Shown piece after piece: positions 32,841 through 44,500 of a stretch of 64,000 nucleotides of DNA. The translations under genes and the position numbers were made by a program. The notes below the pieces were generated by a model, which was not told the DNA's origin, did not search any database, and was given only the letters and a program-made list of their open reading frames with translations. How positions within the stretch are numbered: position 1 is the stretch's first letter; each line of letters begins with the position of its first letter. This DNA comes from Bryoerythrophyllum caledonicum (lineage: Eukaryota > Streptophyta > Bryopsida > Pottiales > Pottiaceae): contig OZ020515.1 in NCBI GenBank assembly GCA_963971425.1, positions 6,526,291 through 6,590,290 of the forward strand, written 5' to 3'.

Positions 32841-34390
32841 TTAGCGAACTGGAACTACTTCCCCCTTTCGAGGGTAGACACTATGTAACGAGTAGCCAGA
32901 AACCAACCAACAACGACCAACCACGACCAAACTAAACAACAAAAAGCAAAACCAAACAGGCAGCCAATCAGGGAGAGACAGAGTGGCGAAGTTCCTAGGG
33001 GGGTCTTGCCTATCAGGGAGGACTTGGTTGTTTTCAATTTTGCGTTTATGCAGTAAAATAGACATGGCATGTTGAATAGCGATGGTGTTGATATTTTTAA
33101 AGGTAGTTTTAATTGTATCAATGGGTATCTTGAAGGTATCTTCGAGAGTTTTCATAGATGGGATAAAGGTGGTGGCACGAGCGCCGGATGTGATAACAAT
33201 AAGGGGGTCCACATTCCAGCCGAGGGCAATGATGTCGTCTATGAGGGGTTGGTATTTATCTATTTTGTTTTGTATTGTTTCCGGGGAGAATCTATCGTTG
33301 CAATATGTAAATTCAATGAATTGAATGGTGTAGTCTTGGTTGATGTTCTCGGGTGGTGGGTCGTTGTATGGTAAACCTTTGACACAAAGAATGTCCGGTT
33401 TGAGCCTAGCGTTGCAATGACATCTTTGGGTCATACATGAGCATGGAAGTAGCCATGGGGGGACCGTGTTTTCTTGTGGATTGCTATTAAAAGTGCTGGC
33501 GTTCATAAGTATGAAACATCTCGATTTATTGTAGGAGGTGATTAGTTTTCGGACTTCCCATACCGCTTTGTTATGTCTTTTAACAATTAGAGAGTGTATG
33601 TGGTGGTTTTGGCATTTGAGTAGCACATGAAGCCATGTGTCGGGGTCCGTTGAGGGGCATATGGGGCATGTTATGGATGGGAATCTTTCTATTCCAAAGA
33701 AGAGTTGTTTGCGAGCGTTTCCCATGTACTGACCCGTACGGAATTTGATGAGGCACGTTATTTGTGAGTCTGAGATGATGGGTTTTTTCCAAAAGTTTGT
33801 AGAGAGTTCATTGTCTATGTCGTTATTGTTAGTCCATTTTTCTATGTTAGGAATATTTTCTAAGATTGTATCCACGTTGTTGTAGAGGTCTTGTTTTTTG
33901 AGATATTTGCCCAGAAATCTAATTGGGCCTTTGTCGAGGGTATCTTCTTTGGAAGGCCAATCTTCTTTTTGAAAGTAGTATGGGGTGGCATGAGCATGTT
34001 CGTGAGGGTCTTTGGCATTTTTGTGTGTTTTTTCTCGGCCTTCTTTTGCAAGTTTGTCTGTTTGTTCGTTGCCATCAATGTTGGCATGGGCTCTAACTTT
34101 GTGAAGGGTTGTGATTTGTGTGCGGTTTTGTAACATTTGTACCATTGATGTTAATATGGTTTGGTCGGGGTGACTGTTGTGAAGGGTTGGGTGTGTTATT
34201 TGAGTGTTTAGTAGGTAGAGTGCATTTATACAATCGGTGAATATATGTGCAGGTTCATTTGTGTATTTTGTTGTGATGATTTGTAGTGTTTTGTGAATGG
34301 CCATCAGTTCTGCTCTGAGGATATTTTGTAGTTCATGAAGTCTTTTGGCTAGTTTAATTTCTTTGGTAGAATTATATATGCCATATCCAG
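32841..34390 (-). pseudogene. ORF2 C-terminus of N4 (RNase H remainder, zinc knuckle, PD-(D/E)XK-like)
   Basis: This is the continuation of the frame at 49054 after removal of N5. It starts within the RNase H domain after AGYGIYN and keeps RAELMAI, HIFTDCINAL and AHANIDGNEQTD. The zinc knuckle, CSCMTQRCHC, RLKPDIL and IQFIEFTYCND follow. The encoded 487 residues from the internal Met are the same as in N2, including the readthrough tail after QDPP, so N2 and N4 inherited or share the lost stop. The upstream part of the gene is broken. Confidence 0.85.
34379..34390 (+). repeat. Target site duplication of N5, left copy (TGCCATATCCAG)
   Basis: It is identical to 49054-49065. The uninterrupted text TATATGCCATATCCAGC is present in N2 near 12295-12312. 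Confidence 0.95.
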
Positions 34391-36926
34391 GAGGCGTTGT
34401 GTTGGGCAGGGGTAGTGAAGGTTAGATCTAACTCTGGCATGCGAACCTTGAGCGATCTGAAGGTAGATCGAACTGTAGGCTGATCTGAAAGCACTGGGAC
34501 CTCGTGTTGGACTTTGATCTAACTTCTTAGATCTCAAATTCGTGATGAAGATGCAGATCTAGCTTGTGTTGGTTGTAACGCCCTAAGCCCACTTAGACTT
34601 CTTGTGACTGTTGCCCCGACCCAGAAACCACTACACATACGATCTGAAGTCCACACAGAAACCCGTGATAGCAGTGGTTCACACAGAAGACCATTTACCA
34701 AGGCAAACGCGAGATCAACAACGCACGCACAACCAGAAGCAAATACAAGGTCTGGAGAGAGTAGCCAACCCGCAGCGAGAACAAGATCTTAAGTCAACAC
34801 GAGCGCAAGAGAGTGCAAGCAACCAAGATCTGCAGCAAACAGTAGACACAAAGGAACACGCCAACACCAAGAAACCACGCAGCCAGCACTCCACCTCTGG
34901 AGTGCCCAGGTTTGATCTAACATTACTTCAATTCATTTTATCTTTTGCTTGTTTATTAGTGCTTGATCTATTTGCACATTACAGTACATCAGTGATACAA
35001 AGAAACCTGCACAACACTTACACATTAGTAGCTATCTTGGACACCTTACATATCTCCACATGCACACACACTAGAGGTAGAACACCAATCCACACTAAAA
35101 CCCTAAAAAGAAACTACACTAAACTTGCGTTTGTAGACCGCACGCGGAAGCGCTTGCAAAAAGTTTCAGATCTGGAGCAACTTGCGCCCCAGCAACAGAA
35201 GACAAACACATTTTCAGCATCGACACCGAAGTCACAAGATCAAGAGTGCACAAGACAGCAACACAAAATTCAACAACTCTGCACCGACCCTCCCCACAGT
35301 CAAGCAACAACGACACAACAATCAACAGAACAAGAGCAAGAAAACCTCCAGGTAAGTTTACTCACAAAACTTCTGATTTTTTGCATAATCCCCCCTCTGT
35401 TGCGTCCTCGCAGCTCCCTCCCCCCTGCAACAATATCCCTCCTCCCCCTCGTCTCTCATCCCTCCCATCTTCTATCCTCTATCCCGAAGACTAAACCTGA
35501 ACGACCTAGACAGACTATCCCTACCCCCTCCCCACCCACAGACTCTCCCTCCCCACTAGTAGACACACCCTCTCCACCCGCAGACTCTCCTTCCCCACTT
35601 GCAGACACCCCCTCCCCACCCACAGACCTCCCCTCCTCGCCCGTAGACTCCCCCTCCCTACTCATCGACTCTCTGTCACTGCGCGCAGACAGCCCCTCTC
35701 CACCCGCAAACCTCCCCTCCTCACTCGTAGACTCTCCTACCCCACCCACCCACTCTCTGTCCTCGCCCTCCGACCCTCTGCCCGTAGACTTTTCTTCCCC
35801 ACCCACCGACTCTCTGTCCCCCGACTCTATCACAGACTGTCCCAATCCTCACTCCACAAAACCTCCCCCCCCGACTATAGACTTCCCCTCGCCCTCGCCC
35901 ATAGAATCTCACTCTGCCCCTCCCTTCCTCAAACCCGCTCATAAACACTTAACCCACTCCCCCAGATCTCCACCCTTCATCTCTCACTTACAAACACTCC
36001 CCTCAAAACTACTCTCAGACCCTCACTCATCGTCTCCCTCAGACCTTCACTCTTTATCTCCCCCAGGTCCTCATCCCACTCCCTCAGAATCACCCTTCCC
36101 TCCCTTCCTCGCTTTAAACCCTCCCTCCCTCAGACTCGCCCCCCTCGCCTCCTACTCTCAATCACTCCCCTTCCTCCCCAGTCCTCAACTTCTCCCCAAA
36201 TCTGAAACACCACCAGTCTATGAGACTCCCTCCCCGCCCTCCTCCGCTCTAAACCTACTCTACTCCTCCGCCCCTCCCAACCCCAGCTGCTCCCTGTCTT
36301 CAGCTGCTCCCTGTACCTCCCTCGCAGGGACTCCCACACTACCCCATCCCAGCCCTAGTAGCACAGCGACTCCCAAAAACTCCCAGTCTAGCAGACCGTT
36401 ATCCCCTGCGACACCAGAAACGGGAGTGGCGACACTCCTAAGTTCAGTTCCGACCCCCCTCAACAAAACTGCGACCCTCCTATGCCAAGTTACGACCCCC
36501 CTAAACCACACTACGACCCTCCTAAGCCAAGTAGCGACCCCCCCCACAAACCCTACGACCCCCCTCACAGCGACCCCCCTCCCACCAGTAGAGACCTCCT
36601 CTCCTACACATAGTGCCCCTCTAAACTCCCAGCGACCTCCCTCTCTATCGGTTACTTCCCTCTCTCACTGCGACCCCCTTCCCCCCCACTTTAGACCCCT
36701 GGCCTTCTCCCAACGACCTACCTCCCGAACCCAGCTTTCCCCCCACTATCAGCAACGACCCACTCAACTTCAAAAACCCTCAAACCACACCCCACTTCGA
36801 ACCAGCCCCGACTCAACTCCAAATCACGTGGTAAGTCTCCTCAATAAGGTACGTCACACACCTTTTGTATTTTCCGTTATAAAGTTAAGTGATAAAAAAA
36901 CCAAGAAAACAAGTACAGCTAACATA
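34391..36926 (+). other. 5' leader of N5
   Basis: The leader holds CGCACGCGGAAGCGC at 35139-35153, a donor-like GTAAGT at 35352-35357, a CT-rich tract with 24-bp repeats at 35515-35860, GCGACC motifs at about 36425-36720 and a second GTAAGT at about 36830. The ORF1 frame is open back to 34611 but has no ATG before 36927. The Pro/Ser-rich reading is therefore treated as leader; translation from a non-AUG codon cannot be ruled out. Confidence 0.7.
35515..35860 (+). repeat. 24-bp pyrimidine-rich repeats in the N5 leader
   Basis: Units of the type TCCCCACCCGCAGACTC repeat with a spacing of about 24 bp, changing among GCAGAC, GTAGAC and ACAGAC. In the open frame they would read as eight-residue Ser/Pro/Asp units. 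They parallel the CT-rich repeats of N1 without close similarity. Confidence 0.6.
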
Positions 36927-38549
36927 ATGTCAAACACAAAACGAAACCTTCACTTTGAAGAAAATATGGATATCGATGGTGAAGGGGCAAGCTCAGTACT
37001 AAAAGGAATAAGAAAGAACACAGAGATGGAGACGGGCAGCACCAAGAAGAGTAGGAGCGCACAAGAAGGGGTAAGTCAATCTCCTCCCTTTAATTTGATA
37101 ACCGTGCCTCTCAAGTTTTGGCTAGGATTTGAAGACATGGAACGTCTCGCAATCGAAGAAGGGCTGGAGGAACTCCTTTATGATGAAAAGGTGGAAGACA
37201 TGATGACTAGAGGATTCCAAGAGCATGAGGCAAAAGAATTCAAGATATCGAAGGTGGCTTATCCAAGGATACCCCAACTATATTACCCCATTGCAAGGCC
37301 GGGAAGCGAGGAGCAACACTACAACATCACCCAGATTCCTCAAAACACCAAAGTCAATGGTGCCACAGGTTTGGCAAACGGTTTCCATGTGGCTATCCAT
37401 TTCGAACCCCCTTCCTCCATTTTATTGCATGATGAGGTTCATAAAATGATAACTCATAGGCTCGAAAGCATGGACATTAAATTAGGTAATGGTGTCATGG
37501 ATCCTATCTATATTCATTGCCATAGTGTCAAGAGGGGTGGGCAAAAGGGTGTATGGACCGGGATGCTCAAATTACACTTACTTAACCCCGAAACTGACGC
37601 TCTCATGTTGCTAAAAGGCATTAGGCCTTTCATTCTCACCATAGACAACCAAAACATAATTGGTAAAGTATGTAAAGCTTATCCTCAAATTGCTAACCCC
37701 TCTAACCTCTCCGTGCAAGTGAGAAGTGATACATTAGTAGGTATCTCCTCCCACCTACTTTTCAAGGACATCCTCATCAATAGTTTCAAGAGAGGCCAAG
37801 ACTATGAGATCACCGAGGTGTCTAAAGTGGAAGGAGACCCCTACGCCTTTATTGCCGCCACCACTCCTCTCCAAGCCTCAAGGATCCAACTTCAACACAT
37901 CACCACCCATCATGAAGTCATCAAAGCACGGAAGACCTACACCGGCGGTCGTATGACCCCCGAAACCAAGGCAAAGAAGGATGCCATATCTCTCACCCTC
38001 TCTCCTTTGCCTCTTCTCATGGATGTGCAAGATGTCACTAATGCCATTCAAAGGATCATGGGAGTTAACAACGTTAAAAACATATGGTTCCATAAAGAAA
38101 TTGGTGGTAGGCATAATGGCAAAGCTAACGTGGAATGTACTAACCCAATTGTATACAAGCAATTTGTTAGGAAGCATTTTGACATTGGAGACAACTATGT
38201 GGACTTCACCCCACATTGGAAGAGCTTAGAAGGCACACAACCCCCAACGGAGGAACAAATCAATGCCTTTGGGTTCAACGACATCAATGCCGCCATGGTC
38301 TACACCGTGGCAACCTTCAAAATACAAGATGCACCAGCCGCCATCACCAAGAAGGAGTTGAAGGAGGCATTGGAGGAAAACAACAAGAAGGTGATAGAAG
38401 AAAGCAAGAAGTACGCCGACACACTACACAACTCTTTGATGGAGCATCTAGACAAAATGGAAGAAGCCATGAATGCCACAAGACTTGCATTCCAAGCCAT
38501 GAAGGGAAGAATGCCACCTAGACTCGAAGATAGGTCGCCAAACATGTAA
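36927..38549 (+). CDS. ORF1 protein of N5 (540 aa)
   Basis: Probable RNA-binding partner of the LINE RNA. The start is chosen at 36927 because it is the first ATG of the frame and aligns with the ATG starts of N1, N2 and N4. Residues 1-50 are variable and basic. The core begins LKFWLGFEDMERLAIEEGLE. Residues about 352-430 (SLTLSPLPLLMD, then VKNIWFHKEIGG and GDNYVDFTPHW) have the spacing and beta-rich look of an RRM. About 475-530 (KEALEENNKKVIEESKKYAD) is a predicted coiled coil that could mediate trimerisation. It ends PNM-TAA. ORF2 follows 21 nt later in the -1 frame. The RRM call is by eye and the core family is unknown to me. Confidence 0.8.
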   Translation: MSNTKRNLHFEENMDIDGEGASSVLKGIRKNTEMETGSTKKSRSAQEGVSQSPPFNLITVPLKFWLGFEDMERLAIEEGLEELLYDEKVEDMMTRGFQEHEAKEFKISKVAYPRIPQLYYPIARPGSEEQHYNITQIPQNTKVNGATGLANGFHVAIHFEPPSSILLHDEVHKMITHRLESMDIKLGNGVMDPIYIHCHSVKRGGQKGVWTGMLKLHLLNPETDALMLLKGIRPFILTIDNQNIIGKVCKAYPQIANPSNLSVQVRSDTLVGISSHLLFKDILINSFKRGQDYEITEVSKVEGDPYAFIAATTPLQASRIQLQHITTHHEVIKARKTYTGGRMTPETKAKKDAISLTLSPLPLLMDVQDVTNAIQRIMGVNNVKNIWFHKEIGGRHNGKANVECTNPIVYKQFVRKHFDIGDNYVDFTPHWKSLEGTQPPTEEQINAFGFNDINAAMVYTVATFKIQDAPAAITKKELKEALEENNKKVIEESKKYADTLHNSLMEHLDKMEEAMNATRLAFQAMKGRMPPRLEDRSPNM

Positions 38550-38569
38550 AGACTAAAGACCTCAAGGTA

Positions 38570-41500
38570 ATGCACAAGTACCACCTACTACACACTACTC
38601 TCTACACACGGTATTTTACCCTAGATAAATACCTCCCATCCATTAGTATTATATATGTAGAAGTTCTCACACAACCTACAACCATACTTTGTACGGTCTA
38701 TTATACGAATATCAAATACATTTTACACTACAAATACATGTACAAAATACCCAACCATTATACCATCTACCAAACATATACTAAAAAATATTTCTCCCAT
38801 ACCAAATACAAGAACTATACCAAATACTACCCTAACTACTATAGCAAATACCAAATACCAAGTACAAAAATATATACACTCACATGTACACATACACATA
38901 CACATATACACAATACTAAAATACATACACATACAAATACACTAGTAAACACACACATACATACACAAACAAATAAGAAAACAAATTACAAACAAAAACA
39001 CACAAAAATACAAAATAAATCACATACACACAAACACTCATACACCAACATAAACACACATACACATACACACAAATCATCAAAAAAACATACAAACATA
39101 ATCAAAATACAAAGGAAAATATGCAAACATACACTCAAACATATAACCACAAAAACGCACAACAAAAACAAAATTAAAATTAAAACTAACACCATAAACA
39201 CAAAAAAGAATACAATCTCACACACCAACCAAAAAACAAAAACACCCAATATGCATTATAAATCAATTAAACATCCATATACCACAAAAACAACTACAAA
39301 CAAAACAACCCACACAAACAAAGACACACACACACCTCCAAACAAACATAACCTCAAAAACATCATAAAACCTCAAAAAACCGCACAGAGAATTAATACA
39401 AATACATACACACATACATATACAAAATCAAACATACACCATCAAAGAAATACATACATATATACACACACATATAAAAACAAATACATACAATCAAATA
39501 AACCAAAAACAAGATACCAAAGCCACATACAAAAAATTCTAAAACAAATGAAGATAGATATTTATAAAATTTCAAAGGTTTCAAATAGAACAAGTAGTAT
39601 TAAAAATAAAAGAAAAAAATCGGAGAGGATATGTAAGAAGAATATAAAGGGTAAGGTAAAAAACCATTATCATAAGAATACAAATAATAAGTACATAGGA
39701 AGAAATTGTTGTACTAAAAATAGAATATGCTTCCTAAGGAAATCAAAAATAAGGGATGGAAAACTATCCAAACTTGTAATGAGAAACACAAATTGTAGAT
39801 TAAAAATAAACAGAAAAGACACTAGAAACATAACAAAACATACTAAAAATAGAAGTTGGAATACAATTTATAGGGATAAAAGGAAAAAATCGGAGAGGAT
39901 ATGTAAGAAGAAAATAAAGGATAAGGTAGAAAACCATTATCATAAGAACACATATAACAAGAACATAGCAACAGAAAATAATAATAAAAATAGAATATGC
40001 TTCCTAAGAAAATCAAAAATAAGGGATGGAAAATTAACCAAATTAGTAATGAGAAATAATTATCATAAAAATACAAATAATAAAAACATAGCAAGAAACT
40101 TTAGTACTAAAAATAGAATATGCTTTCTAAGGAAATCAAAAATAAGGGATGGAAAATTAACCAAATCTATAATGAGAAATAATTATCATAAGAATACAAG
40201 TAATAAGAAAATATTTACAATCAGCAGTACTAAAAATAGAAAACGCTTTCTAAGAAAATTAAAAATAAGGGACGGAAAATTAATGAAACTAGTAATGAAA
40301 AACAAAAAATTTAGAGTAAAAATGAGTAGAGGAAATGGGAATAATAAAATAGTGCAGAATAAAAATAGAAACTGGAAGATGGATCATAGGGATATTGATA
40401 AAAGGAAAGTTAATAGTAAAATTAAACTTGATATATATAAAGATGAGAAGAGTTTGCGGTTAAAAAGTAAAAATTTGTTGAGAGGATGTAGGGGGAAAAA
40501 AATAGAAGGGGGGAAATGTGTTTGGCTGGCCGGATGGGCGTCGAAGGCGCCAAAAATAGACTTACTAAAAATAGAAATTCTAATAAAAGTAAGAACATAT
40601 ACGAATCTGATTGAAATAAATATCAATCTGTTTTTAGAAATCATAGTTTTAGACAAAATATGTTTAGAAAGAAATCTTTTAGAAAACTCATTATTTCAAT
40701 ATACGGGTACATATACTGATACGTATATTGATATGTATACTGATACGTATACTGATACATACACCGATGAATATACTTATAAATATACTGATATAAATAC
40801 TGGTACGTATACTGATACACATACTGGTATATATATAAATACAAATAATTATACTTGTAGAAATGCAAATACCAATACAAATATTGGTACGTGTACTCAT
40901 ACGAATACTAACACAAATACTAACAAAGATACTCATACAAATACCAAGACAAAAACCGTGACATACACTAATACAAACATACAAAAAAATACTAATATAA
41001 TACCACATAAAACTACATACACACACACAAAGACAACCACACACCATCAACGAAACACATACATATACATACACACATACAAAGACAAACACATACAATC
41101 AAAAAAACACAAATACCAAAGCCACATTCAAAAACAAAAAATTCTAAAACAAAACAAAAAACCCATCTACTACAAACTATTAATATTAATTGGAGAAGAT
41201 ATGGAGACTAACCCAAGACCCATGCCGAACATATTAAAAAGACACCCCGCTTTGCACAAAAAGAATGCCAAAACACATTTCATACCAAATACCCATACAA
41301 ACACCAAAACAAACAATTGTACAAACCACAAAGTATATAATAACACCGCATATGAAAAAAAGGACTTAAAAGCCACTTTAAAAACCAACATAAACCCACA
41401 TACAAATAGTCTTAAATATAATAGTTACATATGCACACGGACAAAAACAACCAAGATTAAATACAACCAATCATATATACATCCATACACTACTAAAACA

Positions 41501-44500
41501 AAAACAACCACAAAAAACACATGGACAAAAAATAAGCTAAAGACGAAAACAACTACACCTACTATAAAAATAAATAAACCCACAACTCACACACAAAATA
41601 CAAACATCCACCTACCCCCAAACCAACAAGTCATTAATAACACAACAAAGCCTTTAAAATACACCACTAAACATATATACCACAAACTTCTACTACTTCT
41701 AGGAGGAGACATTGAAACCAACCCGGGACCCATGCCCAATATACTAAAAAGACATCCTACATCACATAAGAAAAATGCCAAAATCTACTTTATACCTAAT
41801 ACCATAAAACTCCAACCAGAATATGAACACATTGCAAAACCATTTGCACCATTTCTAAAAAACACACATACATTACACCACATACACAACACTTCCCACC
41901 CAAACATTGCCCAATACATACAACAAAAAAATACGCATCCAACACCCCACATCTTATATGCACTAATAATCACTACTCATCCAAACATAGATGAATGTAA
42001 CCAACTTCTAAATCCACAAAATTGGAATACAATTACATGGACTAATACACTCCTACAAACCTTACTAACCTTACAAAACCCACCAGAACGACACATTTAC
42101 ACTCCACACCCCTATACTGAATTCCTAGTAGACAACCAAAATATTATAAACCATGAGAACACAATACATAAAAGACTATACGACTTCTTACATAGTCAAG
42201 ACATACCACCCTCAAATGATACAATAAAACTAAAATTCCCTTACCTCCCTAACGACCTCATAAGTGAATCACTAAAATGTCTAGACCCTATACCAGAATA
42301 CACCCACCCACCCCCACCTCTTCCCTACATCCCTCCTCAAAATCAAAATCAAAACATTAGACCAAACCAAGAAAATACATACATAATCACATGGAATGCC
42401 TCCTCACTAAACATTGCCCTTCCTAGCTTACAAACTCTAGTCGCAAACACAGACACACCACCGGCTCTTATAGTTATACAAGAAACAAAACTAACCCCCA
42501 CAAAATCTACAAAATATATACAAAATATATTTCAAGACTATAAACTCATCTTTAATAATACACATGCACTTACAAGATGCATGCAACAAAGGAGACCATA
42601 CACACCGGGCCGCGGTGGCCTCCTTACATTAATACACAAAAAATATACATTCCCCGGCAACATCAACAAAATCCCTACCCCAATGCACATATCACCATAC
42701 ATTCAAATAATTAAAATCACTAATCACCCACTACAATCGTGGTTAATCTTTCACATGTATATGCCATCCCATCCCGAAGATACTAGATTTCTCTTAGATA
42801 TACAAAACACTATTACAACCCATATTAATAATCATCCCAATCATACATACCTATTATGTGGAGACTTCAATAGAGACATAGCGCTAATTGGCCGCCAAAA
42901 TGGAAACCATCACACCCCCCCTCAAAACATTGATTACCAATGGCGCCGCTTCACAGAAAACTTAAACTTCACTTACATCAATACCGATACACAATTCTCT
43001 AGACAAGGTGGCTACAATTATAGTGATTGGAGTCTAATAGATGGTTTCTATATAAATACAAACAACAACACACAATACACCTCCACAACAAACAAAGATA
43101 TTATTCTCAATTCGGACCACTCACCCATACAACTGCACATCCCAAATAACACACTAATTAGTAGAACTCCTACAATCCCAAACAAAGACACTATACGCAT
43201 ACTCAACCCCATCCCAAAAACCAACATAGAAAAATTCAACACAAAATTCTTCGAAGAAAACACCGTACAAATAGACTCCCTCATAAACACTCTTGAAATC
43301 AATAGTCAATTAACACAAGCACAATGGCAAGAAGCATGCCACTCTCTAGACAAACTCATCAATAAAATCTCTGATACACTAGAACAAACTTGTAGAGCAC
43401 ACCCAATACCCCAAATGACAAACAGAACCTCTCAACAAGGCGGGTATCTACCCCGCAAACTTTCTAAAACTTGGAAACAACACTTAACCACATACCATAC
43501 CATACGTAAAACCATTAGAATTGTAAAAAACAACCCTCAATGGCGTAACCACCCCATACACAACGAACTACTAACCATACAACACATCCAAATCCCTACC
43601 CCGCCGCCTCCGGACCTTCCCCACGATACATGGATAAATGATATCGCGATAATTGCAAAAAATGCCAACATACAAGCCCGGAAAATAATCACAAAATACA
43701 CAAAAGAAAACATTAAAAAAGCCATCTCAAAATACAGACAACTATACGAAATCAGCCCCAAAAAAATTAACAAAAAAGTCTTTAAAAACCTTGAATCCCC
43801 ACCAATGGATTGTATCAAAGATCAATATAATAATATTCTAACTAGCCCCGAAGACATTGCGAATGAAATATTCAACCAACAAACAAAAGCCAATAGACCA
43901 ACAGTACCAACATGTAATTACCAGCCACAACATACAATAGAATGCACATGTGCAATACGCCAATACCCTTGGCACGACCTGGACGGATATACCCTTGACA
44001 AACGGGGCGAACCAGAAATTCCACTACATAAATACTTCAATAGAGCCACATACGACACATGCCTCCAAAATCTTGGAAATAATAAAGCCCCAGGCCCAGA
44101 CCGCATACCAAACTCAATACTCAAAAACATGCCTCCAAGATTTCATAAACTACTATTCCTATTCTTTTCTCACTGCTCTAAACAAAAACAAATACCAAAT
44201 TCATGGAAAACAAGTGCAACAATTTTACTATACAAAAAAGGCGATCCATCCATGCTACCCAATCATAGACCAATTGCACTAGCTAACACAATATATAAGC
44301 TTTTTACCAGTACACTCACCTACATACTATCCTCATACGGCGAAATATTCAAAATCCTACATGATAGTCAAGAAGGATTTGGAGCGGAGAGAAGTACCGC
44401 ACGGCAAATACAAACTATAATAGCCGCATTAGAAGACGCAAAATTTACTAACCAAGATATATACATACTATACGTGGACTTCAAAAATGCCTTTGGCTCA

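Larger units (their letters stand above)
32751..34390 (-). mobile_element. LINE N4, 3' segment
   Basis: It starts at the (TTC)n tail and hairpin, passes the 3' UTR and the C-terminal part of ORF2, and stops at the N5 insertion. The reading continues at 49054. No difference from 10674-12330 in N2 was seen by line-by-line comparison. Confidence 0.9.

Noticed and set aside
34611-38549. A 1312-residue ORF1 with a Pro/Ser-rich N-terminal half in N5
   Set aside because: The frame starts at TTG and has no ATG before 36927. Other copies do not keep this frame in the CT-rich leader, and all ORF1 starts align at the internal ATG.
38531-38552. Canonical -1 slippery heptamer at the ORF1/ORF2 junction
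   Set aside because: The conserved GCCAAAC does not fit X-XXY-YYZ and no obvious downstream pseudoknot was seen; frameshifting stays only one of several options.
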